From an uncultured bacterium (GTDB lineage: Bacteria; Bacteroidota; Bacteroidia; Bacteroidales; Paludibacteraceae): 15,526 bases of DNA. The first letter of the stretch is position 1. Each line of letters begins with the position of its first letter. A program made the translations under genes and the position numbers. The stretch lies in the NCBI GenBank assembly GCA_946183755.1, contig CAMHCZ010000023.1, positions 1 through 15,526 on the forward strand, given 5' to 3'. A model generated the notes under the pieces. The model saw only the letters and a program-made list of their open reading frames with translations. It ran no database searches and was not told the origin of the DNA. Shown one piece after another: positions 7,041 to 14,563 of the stretch.

Positions 7041-8297
7041 ATGGAAAGCGTAAAAAAGGTAGTTTTTCTGATAGCGAGGCTGGCTGTAGGAGCAGTCTTT
7101 ACATTCTCCGGATTCGTTAAGATAATAGACCCTTGGGGCACTGCCTATAAGATACAGGACTATCTCGAGGCGATGGGCGACTTTTTCATGAACTTCTCGT
7201 CGTTCGCCTTCGTGGCGTCTGTCGTGCTGGCCACGGTGGAGCTCGCTGTCGGCGCGAACCTTTTCCTTGGCATACGTGTCCGCCAAAACGCCTTCGTGGC
7301 TGCGATACTCATGCTGTTCATGACTCCGCTCACACTGTGGATTGCCATAGAAAACCCTGTGCATGACTGCGGATGCTTCGGCGACGCCATCGTGATAAGC
7401 AACTGGGCGACGTTCTGGAAAAATGTCGTGCTCATTGTGCTGATTGCACTGATATTCATTTTCTTGAAGACATACCGCTGCCGCCTGACCAAGACGTGCC
7501 AATGGATAATAGAGGGCTTCACTGTCCTGTGCGCTTTGGGACTGGCTGGCTACTGCTACAGGACTCTGCCTATCGTCGATTTCCGTCCATACCATATCGG
7601 CGCCGACATACGCAAAGGCATGGAGATACCGGAGGACGCCGAGCAGGATGTCTATGACACAAAGCTGATTTACGAGAAGAACGGCGTGCAGAAGGAATTC
7701 ACCATCGACAACTACCCAGCCAACGACTCGACATGGCATTTCGTTGACCAGAATTCGGTGCTGGTGAAGCAGGGATACGTGCCGCCGATACACGACTTCA
7801 CGATAGATACTGAGGACGACGGCGACGTGACCGAGGAGTTCCTCGACGACAAGGGCTACACATTCCTGATTATAAGCTACGACCTGAGCAAGGTCAACTT
7901 CAACGACCAGAAGCGCAGGAAAATTACCGACCTGAACGCCTTCGCGCTGAAGAACGGCTACAGTCTGTATCTGCTCACAGCTTCGGTCGATGAGGACATA
8001 CAGAATTTCCGCAAGACCGTGAGCCAGGACGTTGTCGTGGGACTCACCGACAAGATAACGCTCAAGACCATCATAAGATACAATCCGGGAGTCGTGCTGG
8101 TGAAGGACGGCGTGATTATAAACAAATGGCCATTGCCTGATGTGCCGGACTTCAAGGAACCGCTGGAGAAGTCGAAGTACGGAATAGTAGCCCCTGCGCA
8201 TGAGCACCGCAATGTGCTTGTGGTGTTGCTTATCTGGCTGATACCAGTGCTTGTGTTGTCCGTCATGGACCTCAAGCTCAATCGCGGACGCGACTGA
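7041..8297 (+). CDS. BT_3928-type DoxX/MauE-like membrane protein with a thioredoxin-fold-like domain
   Basis: This is a 418-residue inner-membrane protein. Four hydrophobic segments occupy roughly residues 7-26, 54-78, 84-102 and 127-143 and resemble a DoxX/MauE domain. The segment PVHDCGCFGDA (106-116) carries two cysteines typical of the Bacteroidota version. Another hydrophobic span lies near 156-172. A soluble region (about 175-385) has a strand-helix pattern like a thioredoxin-type domain (TFLIISYDLSKVNF, LYLLTASVD, PGVVLVKDGVIINKWP) without a CxxC motif. A last span at 389-408 ends near LKLNRGRD. The frame is open back to a TTG at 7008, but ATG 7041 is ten bases after the preceding stop and gives a normal N-terminus. 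A redox or disulfide-related envelope role is an inference from the fold. It precedes tpiA, which has its own promoter box. Confidence 0.82.
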   Translation: MESVKKVVFLIARLAVGAVFTFSGFVKIIDPWGTAYKIQDYLEAMGDFFMNFSSFAFVASVVLATVELAVGANLFLGIRVRQNAFVAAILMLFMTPLTLWIAIENPVHDCGCFGDAIVISNWATFWKNVVLIVLIALIFIFLKTYRCRLTKTCQWIIEGFTVLCALGLAGYCYRTLPIVDFRPYHIGADIRKGMEIPEDAEQDVYDTKLIYEKNGVQKEFTIDNYPANDSTWHFVDQNSVLVKQGYVPPIHDFTIDTEDDGDVTEEFLDDKGYTFLIISYDLSKVNFNDQKRRKITDLNAFALKNGYSLYLLTASVDEDIQNFRKTVSQDVVVGLTDKITLKTIIRYNPGVVLVKDGVIINKWPLPDVPDFKEPLEKSKYGIVAPAHEHRNVLVVLLIWLIPVLVLSVMDLKLNRGRD

Positions 8298-8348
8298 TAT
8301 ATGTTGTATAACAATAGCCGTTGAGTGACAAAATCGTTTTTGTTTGAG

Positions 8349-8356
8349 TATATTTG
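8349..8356 (+). promoter_or_regulatory. Bacteroidota -7 promoter box for tpiA
   Basis: TATATTTG matches TAnnTTTG and ends 52 bases before the tpiA ATG, predicting a leader of about 45 bases. The last five bases of the box overlap the left arm of a palindrome at 8352-8390, so the promoter may be under local control. No strong -33 element is seen. Confidence 0.5.
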
Positions 8357-8390
8357 ATATGACTTTTTTCGAAAAACTTCATTATCAAAT
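8352..8390. repeat. Imperfect palindrome overlapping the tpiA promoter and leader
   Basis: The outer arms ATTTGATA (8352-8359) and TATCAAAT (8383-8390) are perfect inverted copies. Inside them TGA (8360-8362) pairs with TCA (8379-8381), with one bulged base. The centre TTTTTCGAAAAA (8365-8376) is a perfect palindrome with no loop. The loopless centre suits a dimeric protein site on DNA at least as well as an RNA hairpin. It covers the end of the -7 box and the predicted transcription start. Confidence 0.6.
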
Positions 8391-8408
8391 AACTTAAATC
8401 TAAATATT

Positions 8409-9164
8409 ATGAGAAAGAACATTGTAGCAGGTAACTGGAAAATGAACAAGACCCTTCAGGAAGGCGTGGCGCTTGCCAACGAATTGAAGGACGCTCTTAA
8501 CGGTGTAAAGCCTAATTGCGAGGTCATCGTCGCTCCTCCGTTCATACATTTGGCCAGTGTGGCTGAGGCTGTGAAGGGCAGTGTGGTGAAGGTGGCTGCG
8601 CAGAACTGCAGCGACAAGGAAAGCGGAGCCTACACAGGCGAGGTCAGCCCTGCGATGGTCGTTTCCACTGGCGCGTCATACGTCATACTCGGACACTCCG
8701 AGAGACGTTCTTACTACGGCGAGACTAACGCTGTGGTTAAGGCTAAGGTCGATGCAGCCATAAGCAACGGACTGACTCCGATAGTATGCGTGGGCGAGGT
8801 GCTCGAGGAGCGCGAGAACGGCAAGTTCTTCGACGTGGTTTCGGCTCAGGTCAAGGAGTCGCTCTTCCACTTGGACGCTTCCGCATTCGGCAAGGTCGTG
8901 ATAGCCTACGAGCCAGTCTGGGCGATAGGCACAGGCAAGACCGCTACTGCCGAGCAGGCGCAGGAGATACATGCCTTCATCCGCAGCCTGATAGCAGAGA
9001 AGTACGGCAACGAGGTGGCAGAGAACACTTCGATACTTTACGGAGGCAGCTGCAAGCCTTCCAATGCTAAGGAACTGTTTGCAAACAAGGATGTCGATGG
9101 CGGTCTGATAGGCGGCGCTTCTCTCAAGGCTGCCGACTTCATGGGCATCATAACCGCATTTTAA
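8409..9164 (+). CDS. tpiA: Triosephosphate isomerase
   Basis: TpiA interconverts dihydroxyacetone phosphate and glyceraldehyde 3-phosphate in glycolysis and gluconeogenesis, in the cytoplasm. The 251-residue product is full length for the family. Visible active-site parts are AGNWKMN with Lys11 and Asn9, ILGHSERR with His96, and the loop-6 segment AYEPVWAIGTGKTA with catalytic Glu168. The phosphate-binding ends YGGS (211-214) and GLIGGASL (232-239) are also present. The start MRKNIVAGNWKMN is the standard N-terminus, fixing ATG 8409. It lies 111 bases after the DoxX-type gene with its own promoter box and a palindrome in the leader, so it can be expressed separately. A hairpin follows the stop. 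Confidence 0.98.
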   Translation: MRKNIVAGNWKMNKTLQEGVALANELKDALNGVKPNCEVIVAPPFIHLASVAEAVKGSVVKVAAQNCSDKESGAYTGEVSPAMVVSTGASYVILGHSERRSYYGETNAVVKAKVDAAISNGLTPIVCVGEVLEERENGKFFDVVSAQVKESLFHLDASAFGKVVIAYEPVWAIGTGKTATAEQAQEIHAFIRSLIAEKYGNEVAENTSILYGGSCKPSNAKELFANKDVDGGLIGGASLKAADFMGIITAF

Positions 9165-9179
9165 TAATTGAATATTTAT

Positions 9180-9210
9180 AGTCCCGGTCTTTGAAAAACC
9201 GGGACTTGTT
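9180..9210 (+). terminator. Hairpin after tpiA, probable terminator or attenuator
   Basis: A 9-bp perfect stem, AGTCCCGGT (9180-9188) with ACCGGGACT (9198-9206), encloses a 9-base loop. The following bases, TGTTGG, are only weakly T-rich, so termination may be partial. It sits in the 54-base gap between tpiA and the mlaE-type gene, for which I see no promoter box. Confidence 0.65.
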
Positions 9211-9218
9211 GGCTAAAA

Positions 9219-9968
9219 ATGTTTATAAGAGATTCATTAGAGACACTTGGAAAATACCTCTTGCTCATGTACAGGGTCTTCGGAAAGCCTGACAAGTGGA
9301 AGATGTTTTTCCGACAGCTTTTGCTGGAGATGGAGACGCTTGGTCTCAGCTCTCTCGGCATAGTTATCATCATTTCCATATTCATGGGAGCTATAATGGT
9401 TATCCAGATAAAACTCGACATGGATAGCCCTCTGCTGCCGATTTACACAGTTGGACTCGCCACGCGTGATGTCCTTCTGCTGGAGTTCTCTTCCACAATC
9501 ATGTGTCTCATACTTGCTGGCAAAGTCGGCTCGAACATCGCTTCGGAGATAGGAACGATGAGGATAACCGAGCAGATAGACGCCCTTGAGATTATGGGCG
9601 TGAATTCAGCCAATTTCCTTATCATGCCTAAGATAGTGGCGTTTATGCTCATGATGCCTATGCTCGTAATTATAAGCATGGCCATGGGTATGATAGGCGG
9701 TTACTCTGTGGCGCTGTTCTCGGGCATCGTCACAGTCACCGAGTTCGAGATTGGACTGCAGTTCTCGTTCGTGCCTTACCATGTGTTCTATTCCATATTC
9801 AAGTCGCTTGTATTCGCGTTCATCATTTCGTCGGTGGCGTCGTATTATGGCTATAATGTCAAGGGCGGCGCGCTCGATGTGGGCAGGGCTTCGACAAACG
9901 CGGTCGTCAACAGCAGCATCCTCATACTGCTTAGCAACATCGTGATTACTAACTTTATGCTGGCTTAA
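9219..9968 (+). CDS. mlaE: MlaE-type permease of a lipid ABC transporter
   Basis: This is the 249-residue inner-membrane permease of an MCE/Mla-type ABC system that moves phospholipid between the inner and outer membranes. Hydrophobic spans lie near 46-63, 88-100, 134-158, 162-173, 190-208 and 231-248. The diagnostic MlaE/YrbE segment is present at about 100-127 (AGKVGSNIASEIGTMRITEQ, then IDALEIMG), which contacts the ATPase. The amphipathic N-terminal part (residues 1-40) is also typical. The start is ATG 9219. It is followed 21 bases later by the ATPase gene. No MCE-domain (MlaD) or MlaB/MlaC gene lies in the window, so the substrate-binding parts must be encoded elsewhere. The symbol is by family resemblance. 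Confidence 0.9.
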   Translation: MFIRDSLETLGKYLLLMYRVFGKPDKWKMFFRQLLLEMETLGLSSLGIVIIISIFMGAIMVIQIKLDMDSPLLPIYTVGLATRDVLLLEFSSTIMCLILAGKVGSNIASEIGTMRITEQIDALEIMGVNSANFLIMPKIVAFMLMMPMLVIISMAMGMIGGYSVALFSGIVTVTEFEIGLQFSFVPYHVFYSIFKSLVFAFIISSVASYYGYNVKGGALDVGRASTNAVVNSSILILLSNIVITNFMLA

Positions 9969-9989
9969 CCGAAAAAAACATTTCACCCA

Positions 9990-10766
9990 ATGATAGAACT
10001 TGTTGATGTTCATAAGTCGTTCGACGGCACTGAGATTCTTAAAGGAATATCCGCGAAGTTTGAGTCCGGCAAGACCAGCCTTATCATCGGTCAGAGCGGC
10101 TCGGGCAAGACGGTGCTCATGAAGAGCCTGATAGGTCTGCATCGTGTGGACCAAGGACAGATTATATACGACGGACGAAACATGCCCGACATGTCGTTCA
10201 AGCAGCTCCGTGCTCTGCGCCGCGAGATGGGCATGCTGTTCCAGGGCTCGGCGTTGTTCGACTTCATGACGGTGCTCGAGAACGTGATGTATCCGCTTGA
10301 GATGTTCTCGAACATGACGGCGATAGAAATAGAGAAGCGCGCGAGGTTCTGCCTTGGCCGTGTCGATTTGGTGGAGCGCAGTTATTCGCTGCATCCTTCG
10401 GAGATAAGCGGCGGTATGCAGAAACGTGTCGCCATAGCCAGAGCCATAGCCCTGAATCCTAAATACCTGTTCTGCGACGAGCCGAACTCTGGTCTCGACC
10501 CTGTTTCGAGCTTGGTCATCGACCGTCTCATAAAGGAGATTACCGAGGAATTCAACATGACCACCATAATCAACACCCACGATATGAACTCCGTCATGGA
10601 GATTGGCGACAACATCGTGTTCATAAAGAAGGGTTACATGAAGTGGCAGGGCAGCAACAAGCAGCTTTTCAACAGCGGCAGCGAGGACTTGGACGAGTTC
10701 GTCTTCGCGTCAAACCTCTTCAAGGCGGTGAAGGACGCTCACGAGAAGCACGGTGCAAGCATCTGA
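9990..10766 (+). CDS. mlaF: MlaF-type ATP-binding protein of a lipid ABC transporter
   Basis: This is the cytoplasmic ATPase that powers the MlaE-type permease encoded just upstream. The 258-residue product shows all ABC motifs in order: Walker A GQSGSGKT (34-41), Q-loop Gln85 in MLFQGSALFD, signature EISGGMQ (138-144), Walker B YLFCDEPNSGLDP (159-171), and H-loop His197 in INTHDMNSV. The sequence SALFDFMTVLENVMYPL is characteristic of the MlaF/Ttg2A branch. The C-terminal extension (about 215-258) ends in a helical, charged segment, comparable to MlaF tails that help dimer contact. Start ATG 9990 follows the mlaE stop by 21 bases, so this is a two-gene unit, with possible continuation into the 60-residue gene 31 bases downstream. 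Confidence 0.94.
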   Translation: MIELVDVHKSFDGTEILKGISAKFESGKTSLIIGQSGSGKTVLMKSLIGLHRVDQGQIIYDGRNMPDMSFKQLRALRREMGMLFQGSALFDFMTVLENVMYPLEMFSNMTAIEIEKRARFCLGRVDLVERSYSLHPSEISGGMQKRVAIARAIALNPKYLFCDEPNSGLDPVSSLVIDRLIKEITEEFNMTTIINTHDMNSVMEIGDNIVFIKKGYMKWQGSNKQLFNSGSEDLDEFVFASNLFKAVKDAHEKHGASI

Positions 10767-10797
10767 TGCAGAGTGTGGTTATCCAAACATTTAGATT

Positions 10798-10980
10798 ATG
10801 GACGAATTAGAGAAACTTTATGACGAGCTGCCTTATTTCGACAAGCAGCGTTTCTTGAAGAAGCATTTGGGCGATGTGAAGCCTGAAGACTTGGATGAAT
10901 TTCTAATAACAGAGGATGATTATATCATGGCTGAAATAATGGTGAAGCTGGGGTATGATGATTACACATATCTTATGTAA
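10798..10980 (+). CDS. Small acidic hypothetical protein (60 residues)
   Basis: I do not recognise this gene. The 60-residue product is strongly acidic (many Asp and Glu, six Tyr) and looks mainly helical, with no signal peptide or membrane segment. It begins MDELEKLYDELPYFDKQRF and ends in a DDYTYLM tail. It lies 31 bases after the mlaF-type gene and 18 bases before the DUF3267 gene on the same strand, which suits a real cotranscribed gene. Codon choice looks like that of neighbours, and no overlapping frame offers a better gene. Possible readings are a partner of the transporter or an unrelated small regulator. No catalytic motif is visible. Confidence 0.6.
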   Translation: MDELEKLYDELPYFDKQRFLKKHLGDVKPEDLDEFLITEDDYIMAEIMVKLGYDDYTYLM

Positions 10981-10998
10981 TTAGAAACAAGAAATCTC

Positions 10999-11439
10999 AT
11001 GCGTTCAGCTCTCTTTTTTCTTGCCGGTTCGACAGTCGGAGCGGTTATCCTTGTGCCGCTGTTTTTGCTGATACATGGCGTGCCGTCGGTCAGTGCATCG
11101 TGGTGGCTTGTGCTTGCGGCTTTTGTGGTCGGCATTCCTGTGCATGAGTTGATTCATGGCATGACGTGCGCCTACGTTTCGGATAATAATTACAAAAGCA
11201 TATCCTACGGTGTTTCGCTCACACGTTTCTGTGCCTACTGCCGTTACACACGTCCAGTGGATGTGCCGATGCGCTATTGGGTGTCGTTGATGCCATTCTT
11301 CGTGCTTGCTGTGGTTCCTGCCGTTGTCGCGCTTGCGGGCGGATGGGCTCCGGTGCTTCTGTTCGCAATTATCAATTTCGGAGGCTCTTCCAGCGATATT
11401 CACAAATCATTCACACTTTACCGCTCAAACCGCAAGTAG
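10999..11439 (+). CDS. DUF3267 putative membrane zincin metalloprotease
   Basis: This is a small (146 residues) hydrophobic protein of the DUF3267 family, predicted integral-membrane zinc proteases related to site-2-type zincins. The HExxH motif is present as HELIHG (His49, Glu50, His53), placed within a membrane segment (about 36-53). Hydrophobic spans lie at about 4-26, 36-56, 95-114 and 116-128. The late NFGGSSSDIHKS (126-137) supplies Asp133 as a plausible third zinc ligand, as in the GG-x-D region of the family. It is shorter than many family members, with compact ends, but the motifs are intact. It is the last plus-strand gene before a bidirectional terminator. No substrate can be named. 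Confidence 0.82.
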   Translation: MRSALFFLAGSTVGAVILVPLFLLIHGVPSVSASWWLVLAAFVVGIPVHELIHGMTCAYVSDNNYKSISYGVSLTRFCAYCRYTRPVDVPMRYWVSLMPFFVLAVVPAVVALAGGWAPVLLFAIINFGGSSSDIHKSFTLYRSNRK

Positions 11440-11461
11440 GATTTAGACGTGCGCGAAAAAA

Positions 11462-11494
11462 TAAAAGCAAGTCTTTTGGGGGACTTGCTTTTTA
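11462..11494. terminator. Bidirectional terminator between convergent genes
   Basis: The stem AAAAGCAAGTC (11463-11473) pairs with GACTTGCTTTT (11482-11492) around an 8-base loop. There are T runs on the right side and A runs on the left, so it can stop transcripts from both strands. It lies between the plus-strand DUF3267 gene and the minus-strand MerR gene, which end 58 bases apart. Confidence 0.85.
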
Positions 11495-11497
11495 TTG

Positions 11498-12325
11498 TTA
11501 GAACAGCGATAACTGTCGTGAGTCGATGTCTTCTTTCTTGTTGTCTTTTGGCTCTTCCGCCGGTTCGTCTTTCTTTGGAGTGTAAGTGATTTTCTCCACG
11601 AATTCCTCGCCAAAGAGCGAGTTCTGCTGGAACACGTGCACCTGTTGAGGCTCTTCCTCTGCCGGTGCTTCTGCTGTGTCGGCAGTCTCCTCGGTCGCAG
11701 GTGCGAGTGCTTCTGTGGCGGTGGCAACGGTGCTTTCCGCAGCCTCGTCGGCGGTTTCAGCCTTTGTTGTTTCTGCCGTAGTCTCCACAGTCTCAGTTGC
11801 GACAGGCGACGCCTCCACGACGGTCGTTTCCTCTGTCTTCTCCATGACAGTCTCCTTTGCCGGAGTCGTGTCGAACACCACTGGCTTGTCTTCTTCTACG
11901 GGAGCCGCAGGGAATCCCACGATGTGCGGAGTCTCGATTTCCTCGTCATCGGTCTCGACTTCCGACGGCAGTGTCAGCAACGACGACAGCGCCTTGATCT
12001 GTTCTTTGAGCGACAGCAGTTTGGCTCTGAGCTCGCTGTTTCTTTCCACCTCGCCCTTCTTGTTCTTGATCTTGGCTTTAGCGCCTTCGAGCGACAGCCC
12101 TTCTATCTTCACGAGGTCGTAGATCTGCCTTACGGTCAGAACGTCCTTCTTGGTGTATTGTCTTCTGCCCTTAGGGTCTCTCTTGGGCTTCAGTATGTCG
12201 AATTCGTTTTCCCAGAATCGCAGCGCGGACTGCTCCATGCCGATGTCGTCTGCCACCTCTGCTATCGTGTAATATAGCTTGTTGGGGTAGTCCTCTATAA
12301 GGTGATATGCTTTCGCTTTGCTCAT
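11498..12325 (-). CDS. MerR-type DNA-binding protein with a long acidic tail ending in QLSLF
   Basis: This is a 275-residue protein with an N-terminal MerR-type winged helix-turn-helix (about 16-85: YYTIAEVADDIGMEQSALRF, then WENEFDILKP, GRRQYTKKDV and IYDLVKIEGLSLEGAKAKI). A short coiled coil follows (about 93-117). The rest (118-270) is low-complexity and disordered, rich in Glu, Thr, Ala and Pro, with no effector domain or metal-binding cysteine set. Two short hydrophobic motifs stand out: QNSLF (234-238) and the extreme C-terminus QLSLF (271-275), both like the sliding-clamp-binding consensus QL(S/D)LF. It is the last gene of the par-linked minus-strand operon, 21 bases after the lytic transglycosylase. 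MerR proteins of this Bacteroidota type are usually annotated only as regulators. The target is unknown. Confidence 0.87.
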   Translation of the reverse strand: MSKAKAYHLIEDYPNKLYYTIAEVADDIGMEQSALRFWENEFDILKPKRDPKGRRQYTKKDVLTVRQIYDLVKIEGLSLEGAKAKIKNKKGEVERNSELRAKLLSLKEQIKALSSLLTLPSEVETDDEEIETPHIVGFPAAPVEEDKPVVFDTTPAKETVMEKTEETTVVEASPVATETVETTAETTKAETADEAAESTVATATEALAPATEETADTAEAPAEEEPQQVHVFQQNSLFGEEFVEKITYTPKKDEPAEEPKDNKKEDIDSRQLSLF

Positions 12326-12346
12326 GTCTTTGCTTTGTCGGTTTCC

Positions 12347-13822
12347 TTATTTCTTGATTATAAGTTTCTGACCGGCATTTATTCTCGCGCCTCTAAGGTG
12401 GTTCCATTTCTTTATCTGGGAGATGGTCACATTATATTTTCTCGCAATGTTGCCGAGGTTCTCGCCTCTTCTCACCTTGTGGTAAACGGTTTTGCCACGG
12501 CTCTTTGACGATGACGAAGATGATGAGCTCTTGGCCGTTGCCGTAGGCGCGCTGGAGTTGTATGAGCGTGATTCGGCCTCGGTCACGGTCTCGCTGCTCG
12601 ACTGGAAGTCGCCTCCGCCGTTGCTGTATGCGCTGTCCTCCATTGCGATGAACTTCGACATTGCGTAGCCAGGGAGTCTTAAAGTATATTTCTCTCCAGG
12701 TATTATGTTCCTTCTGTACTGTGGGTTGAGAATCTCGAGCTCATCGATAGGCACGCCGGTTATCTCTGAGATTCTGTTGAATGTCGTGCGGCCCTTCACT
12801 ACGATTGTGTCAGTGTGTGCAGGCATGTCCACTTCGGCAGGGCACAGGTTGTGCTGCTGGTAGTAGTTCATCACATAGTTGGCTGCGATGAAGATAGGCA
12901 CGTAGCTTCTTGTCTCGGCTGGCAGGTAGTCGTATATCTGCCAGTAGTTCTTCTTGCCTCCGGAGCGGCGTATGGCTCTGTTGACGGTGCCTGGTCCGCA
13001 GTTGTATGCAGCTATGGCGAGGTGCCAGTCGCCGTAGATTCTGTAGAGGTCTTTCAGGTATCTTGCGGCTGCCTTGGTCGATTTCACAGGGTCTCTTCTC
13101 TCATCTACGAGTGTGTTCACCTCCAGCCCGTACATTCTTCCGGTAGAAGGCATGAACTGCCACAGTCCAGCGGCTCCGGCTCTCGATACTGCTCTTGCGT
13201 TCAGAGCTGACTCGATGACAGGCAGGTAACGGAACTCGAGCGGCACTCCGTAGCGCTCAAGTATGTCGTCGAAGATAGGGAAGTAGTATTTTCCTATGCC
13301 CAGCATATTCTCCACGAGCTTTCTTCTTCTGCCTGTGTACAAGTCTATGGCGTCTCTCACTACGTTGTTGTATGGCATTTCCACCTCGTAAGGCAGCTTG
13401 CTCAGGCGGTCTCTGTACTCTTTCTCCGAGTATGCTACGTTAGCTGAGTTCTTGTAGCAGTTCTTGTAGTGGACGTGGCGCGCGTAGTATGAGTATGTCA
13501 GAGAGTCGAGCGCCGTGTTGAATTCTTCCGGTACCTCGAACTTTCCGCTGCTGTTAGGCGTGCGGCTGCTCTGTCTTGGCTCGTATGATGATGAAGAAGA
13601 CGCAGATGATGAGGTGGTCGTGCGGCTTCTGTTGCTGCTGTGTATCCTTTGCTTTTCTCTTTGCACGTAGCTTCCCCCGCTTTTAGAGGTGTTGTTGTCG
13701 GACAACAGTTCGTCAATGTCGTCGGGCGGTGTTATGCCTCCGTTCAGTTGCGCGTTGAGCATCACTGGCAACTGCAGACAAATGATTGTGATAACTGTTT
13801 TAGCAAGCAATCTTATATTCAT
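12347..13822 (-). CDS. Lytic transglycosylase (MltD-like) with LysM domains
   Basis: This is a secreted peptidoglycan lytic transglycosylase of 491 residues that cleaves the MurNAc-GlcNAc bond and leaves 1,6-anhydro ends. Residues 1-24 form a signal peptide (LLAKTVITIICLQLPVMLNA). The SLT domain (about 182-325) shows catalytic Glu204 in LPVIESALN, then GLWQFMPSTGRMYGL (219-233) and AIAAYNCGPG (269-278), all typical of the MltD family. A degenerate LysM-like region lies at about 340-384 and a clear LysM at 445-490 (YHKVRRGENLGNIARKYNV), which anchors the enzyme to peptidoglycan. Two Ser-rich linkers occur at 63-93 and 427-442. It lies 33 bases downstream of the DUF5683 gene and 21 bases before the MerR gene in the same operon, consistent with a cell-envelope role linked to the division cycle. 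Confidence 0.93.
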   Translation of the reverse strand: MNIRLLAKTVITIICLQLPVMLNAQLNGGITPPDDIDELLSDNNTSKSGGSYVQREKQRIHSSNRSRTTTSSSASSSSSYEPRQSSRTPNSSGKFEVPEEFNTALDSLTYSYYARHVHYKNCYKNSANVAYSEKEYRDRLSKLPYEVEMPYNNVVRDAIDLYTGRRRKLVENMLGIGKYYFPIFDDILERYGVPLEFRYLPVIESALNARAVSRAGAAGLWQFMPSTGRMYGLEVNTLVDERRDPVKSTKAAARYLKDLYRIYGDWHLAIAAYNCGPGTVNRAIRRSGGKKNYWQIYDYLPAETRSYVPIFIAANYVMNYYQQHNLCPAEVDMPAHTDTIVVKGRTTFNRISEITGVPIDELEILNPQYRRNIIPGEKYTLRLPGYAMSKFIAMEDSAYSNGGGDFQSSSETVTEAESRSYNSSAPTATAKSSSSSSSSKSRGKTVYHKVRRGENLGNIARKYNVTISQIKKWNHLRGARINAGQKLIIKK

Positions 13823-13855
13823 ATGCGTGTCTTTATTAGGCGTGTTCGTTGGAAC

Positions 13856-14545
13856 TTAAAAAGTCAACGTGCAATTAACGCCAACGTTCTTATATTCGTT
13901 TAGTTTTATTTCCGGCTCGACCCTCAATGATAGATCCGGCGTTATGTCAAAGTTAAACAGCTGGGCATCCACGAATGCGTCGATGATGGACAGTCCGTAC
14001 CATGCCACGATGCCTATGATGCTCAAGTCCCTGTATCTTCTGAATCTCATATATCTCTGATTCAGGGCGTTGGTCAACCATCCCATGTCCACGCTTTCGG
14101 CACTCTGTCCGGCAGGGATGTATTTCTGCCAGGTCGTTGTGCTTTCGTCCTCGTCGGCTATGGAGATATAGGCCTTCCTGTAGTCGGTGTATTTGCCGTT
14201 GGTGTATATAATCGCGTATATCAGAGCGGCGTATCCTGCGTACACGATAGGCAGCTTCCAATATTTGCGATTGTATATCTGTCCTAATCCGAGTCCTGGC
14301 ACTAAGCTGTAGTACAGCGCGTGGCGAGGATTGGGCGACCATTGTTTTTTGCTTTGTTCCTTGTCAATGGAGTCGGTCAGAGCCTTGGCGGCCTTGTCGT
14401 CCATTGTGATGACATTCTTTGGGGCTTGCGGCTCGTCGTCAGCCTCGAATGCCTTGTCCGCTTCTGTATAAACCGAATCTTGTGTAGGTGCGAATTCTTC
14501 TGCCGACACGTTTGCGGACATTGTCAGCATCAAAAAGAGAGTCAA
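13856..14545 (-). CDS. DUF5683 domain-containing envelope protein (start codon uncertain)
   Basis: This protein belongs to the DUF5683 family, which in Bacteroidota commonly lies next to parB; its function is unknown. Counting from the TTG at 14545 (229 residues), it has a signal-like hydrophobic start, an acidic disordered stretch (16-65), the conserved PRHALYYS, PGLGLGQIYNRKYWKLPIVY (83-102) and AAIL-type membrane segments (about 103-114 and 174-188). The C-terminus includes DAFVDAQLFNFDIT. The annotated start is weak. The frame is open upstream to a TAG but has no ATG or GTG there, and only with about seven extra codons does a normal signal peptide (KNLAAILTLFLMLTMSANVSA) appear. An AUC at 14566 would supply this. 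The alternative in-frame ATG at 14530 would leave almost no signal sequence. It lies just after parB. Confidence 0.83.
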   Translation of the reverse strand: MTLFLMLTMSANVSAEEFAPTQDSVYTEADKAFEADDEPQAPKNVITMDDKAAKALTDSIDKEQSKKQWSPNPRHALYYSLVPGLGLGQIYNRKYWKLPIVYAGYAALIYAIIYTNGKYTDYRKAYISIADEDESTTTWQKYIPAGQSAESVDMGWLTNALNQRYMRFRRYRDLSIIGIVAWYGLSIIDAFVDAQLFNFDITPDLSLRVEPEIKLNEYKNVGVNCTLTF

Positions 14546-14563
14546 TATGGCTGCAAGATTCTT

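Noticed and set aside
6999..8207. 402-codon minus-strand open frame antisense to the DoxX-type gene
   Set aside because: No recognisable family and odd His/Arg/Val composition; the plus-strand gene with membrane segments explains the region.
8300..8318. Small TTGT-ATA-ACAA inverted repeat after the DoxX-type gene as a terminator
   Set aside because: The stem is only four to five AT-rich pairs with a three-base loop and no following T run.
9606..10580. 324-codon minus-strand open frame across mlaE and mlaF
   Set aside because: It crosses two intact convincing genes on the other strand and has a His/Arg-rich shadow composition.
11631..11645. CACGTG core considered as a parS site
   Set aside because: Flanks do not match the inverted TGTTTC/GAAACA arms of parS, and the site lies inside the MerR coding sequence.
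11676..12122. Ser/Val/Ala-rich plus-strand frame opposite the MerR tail
   Set aside because: It is the reverse reading of the low-complexity Glu/Thr/Ala tail of the MerR gene and has no features of its own.
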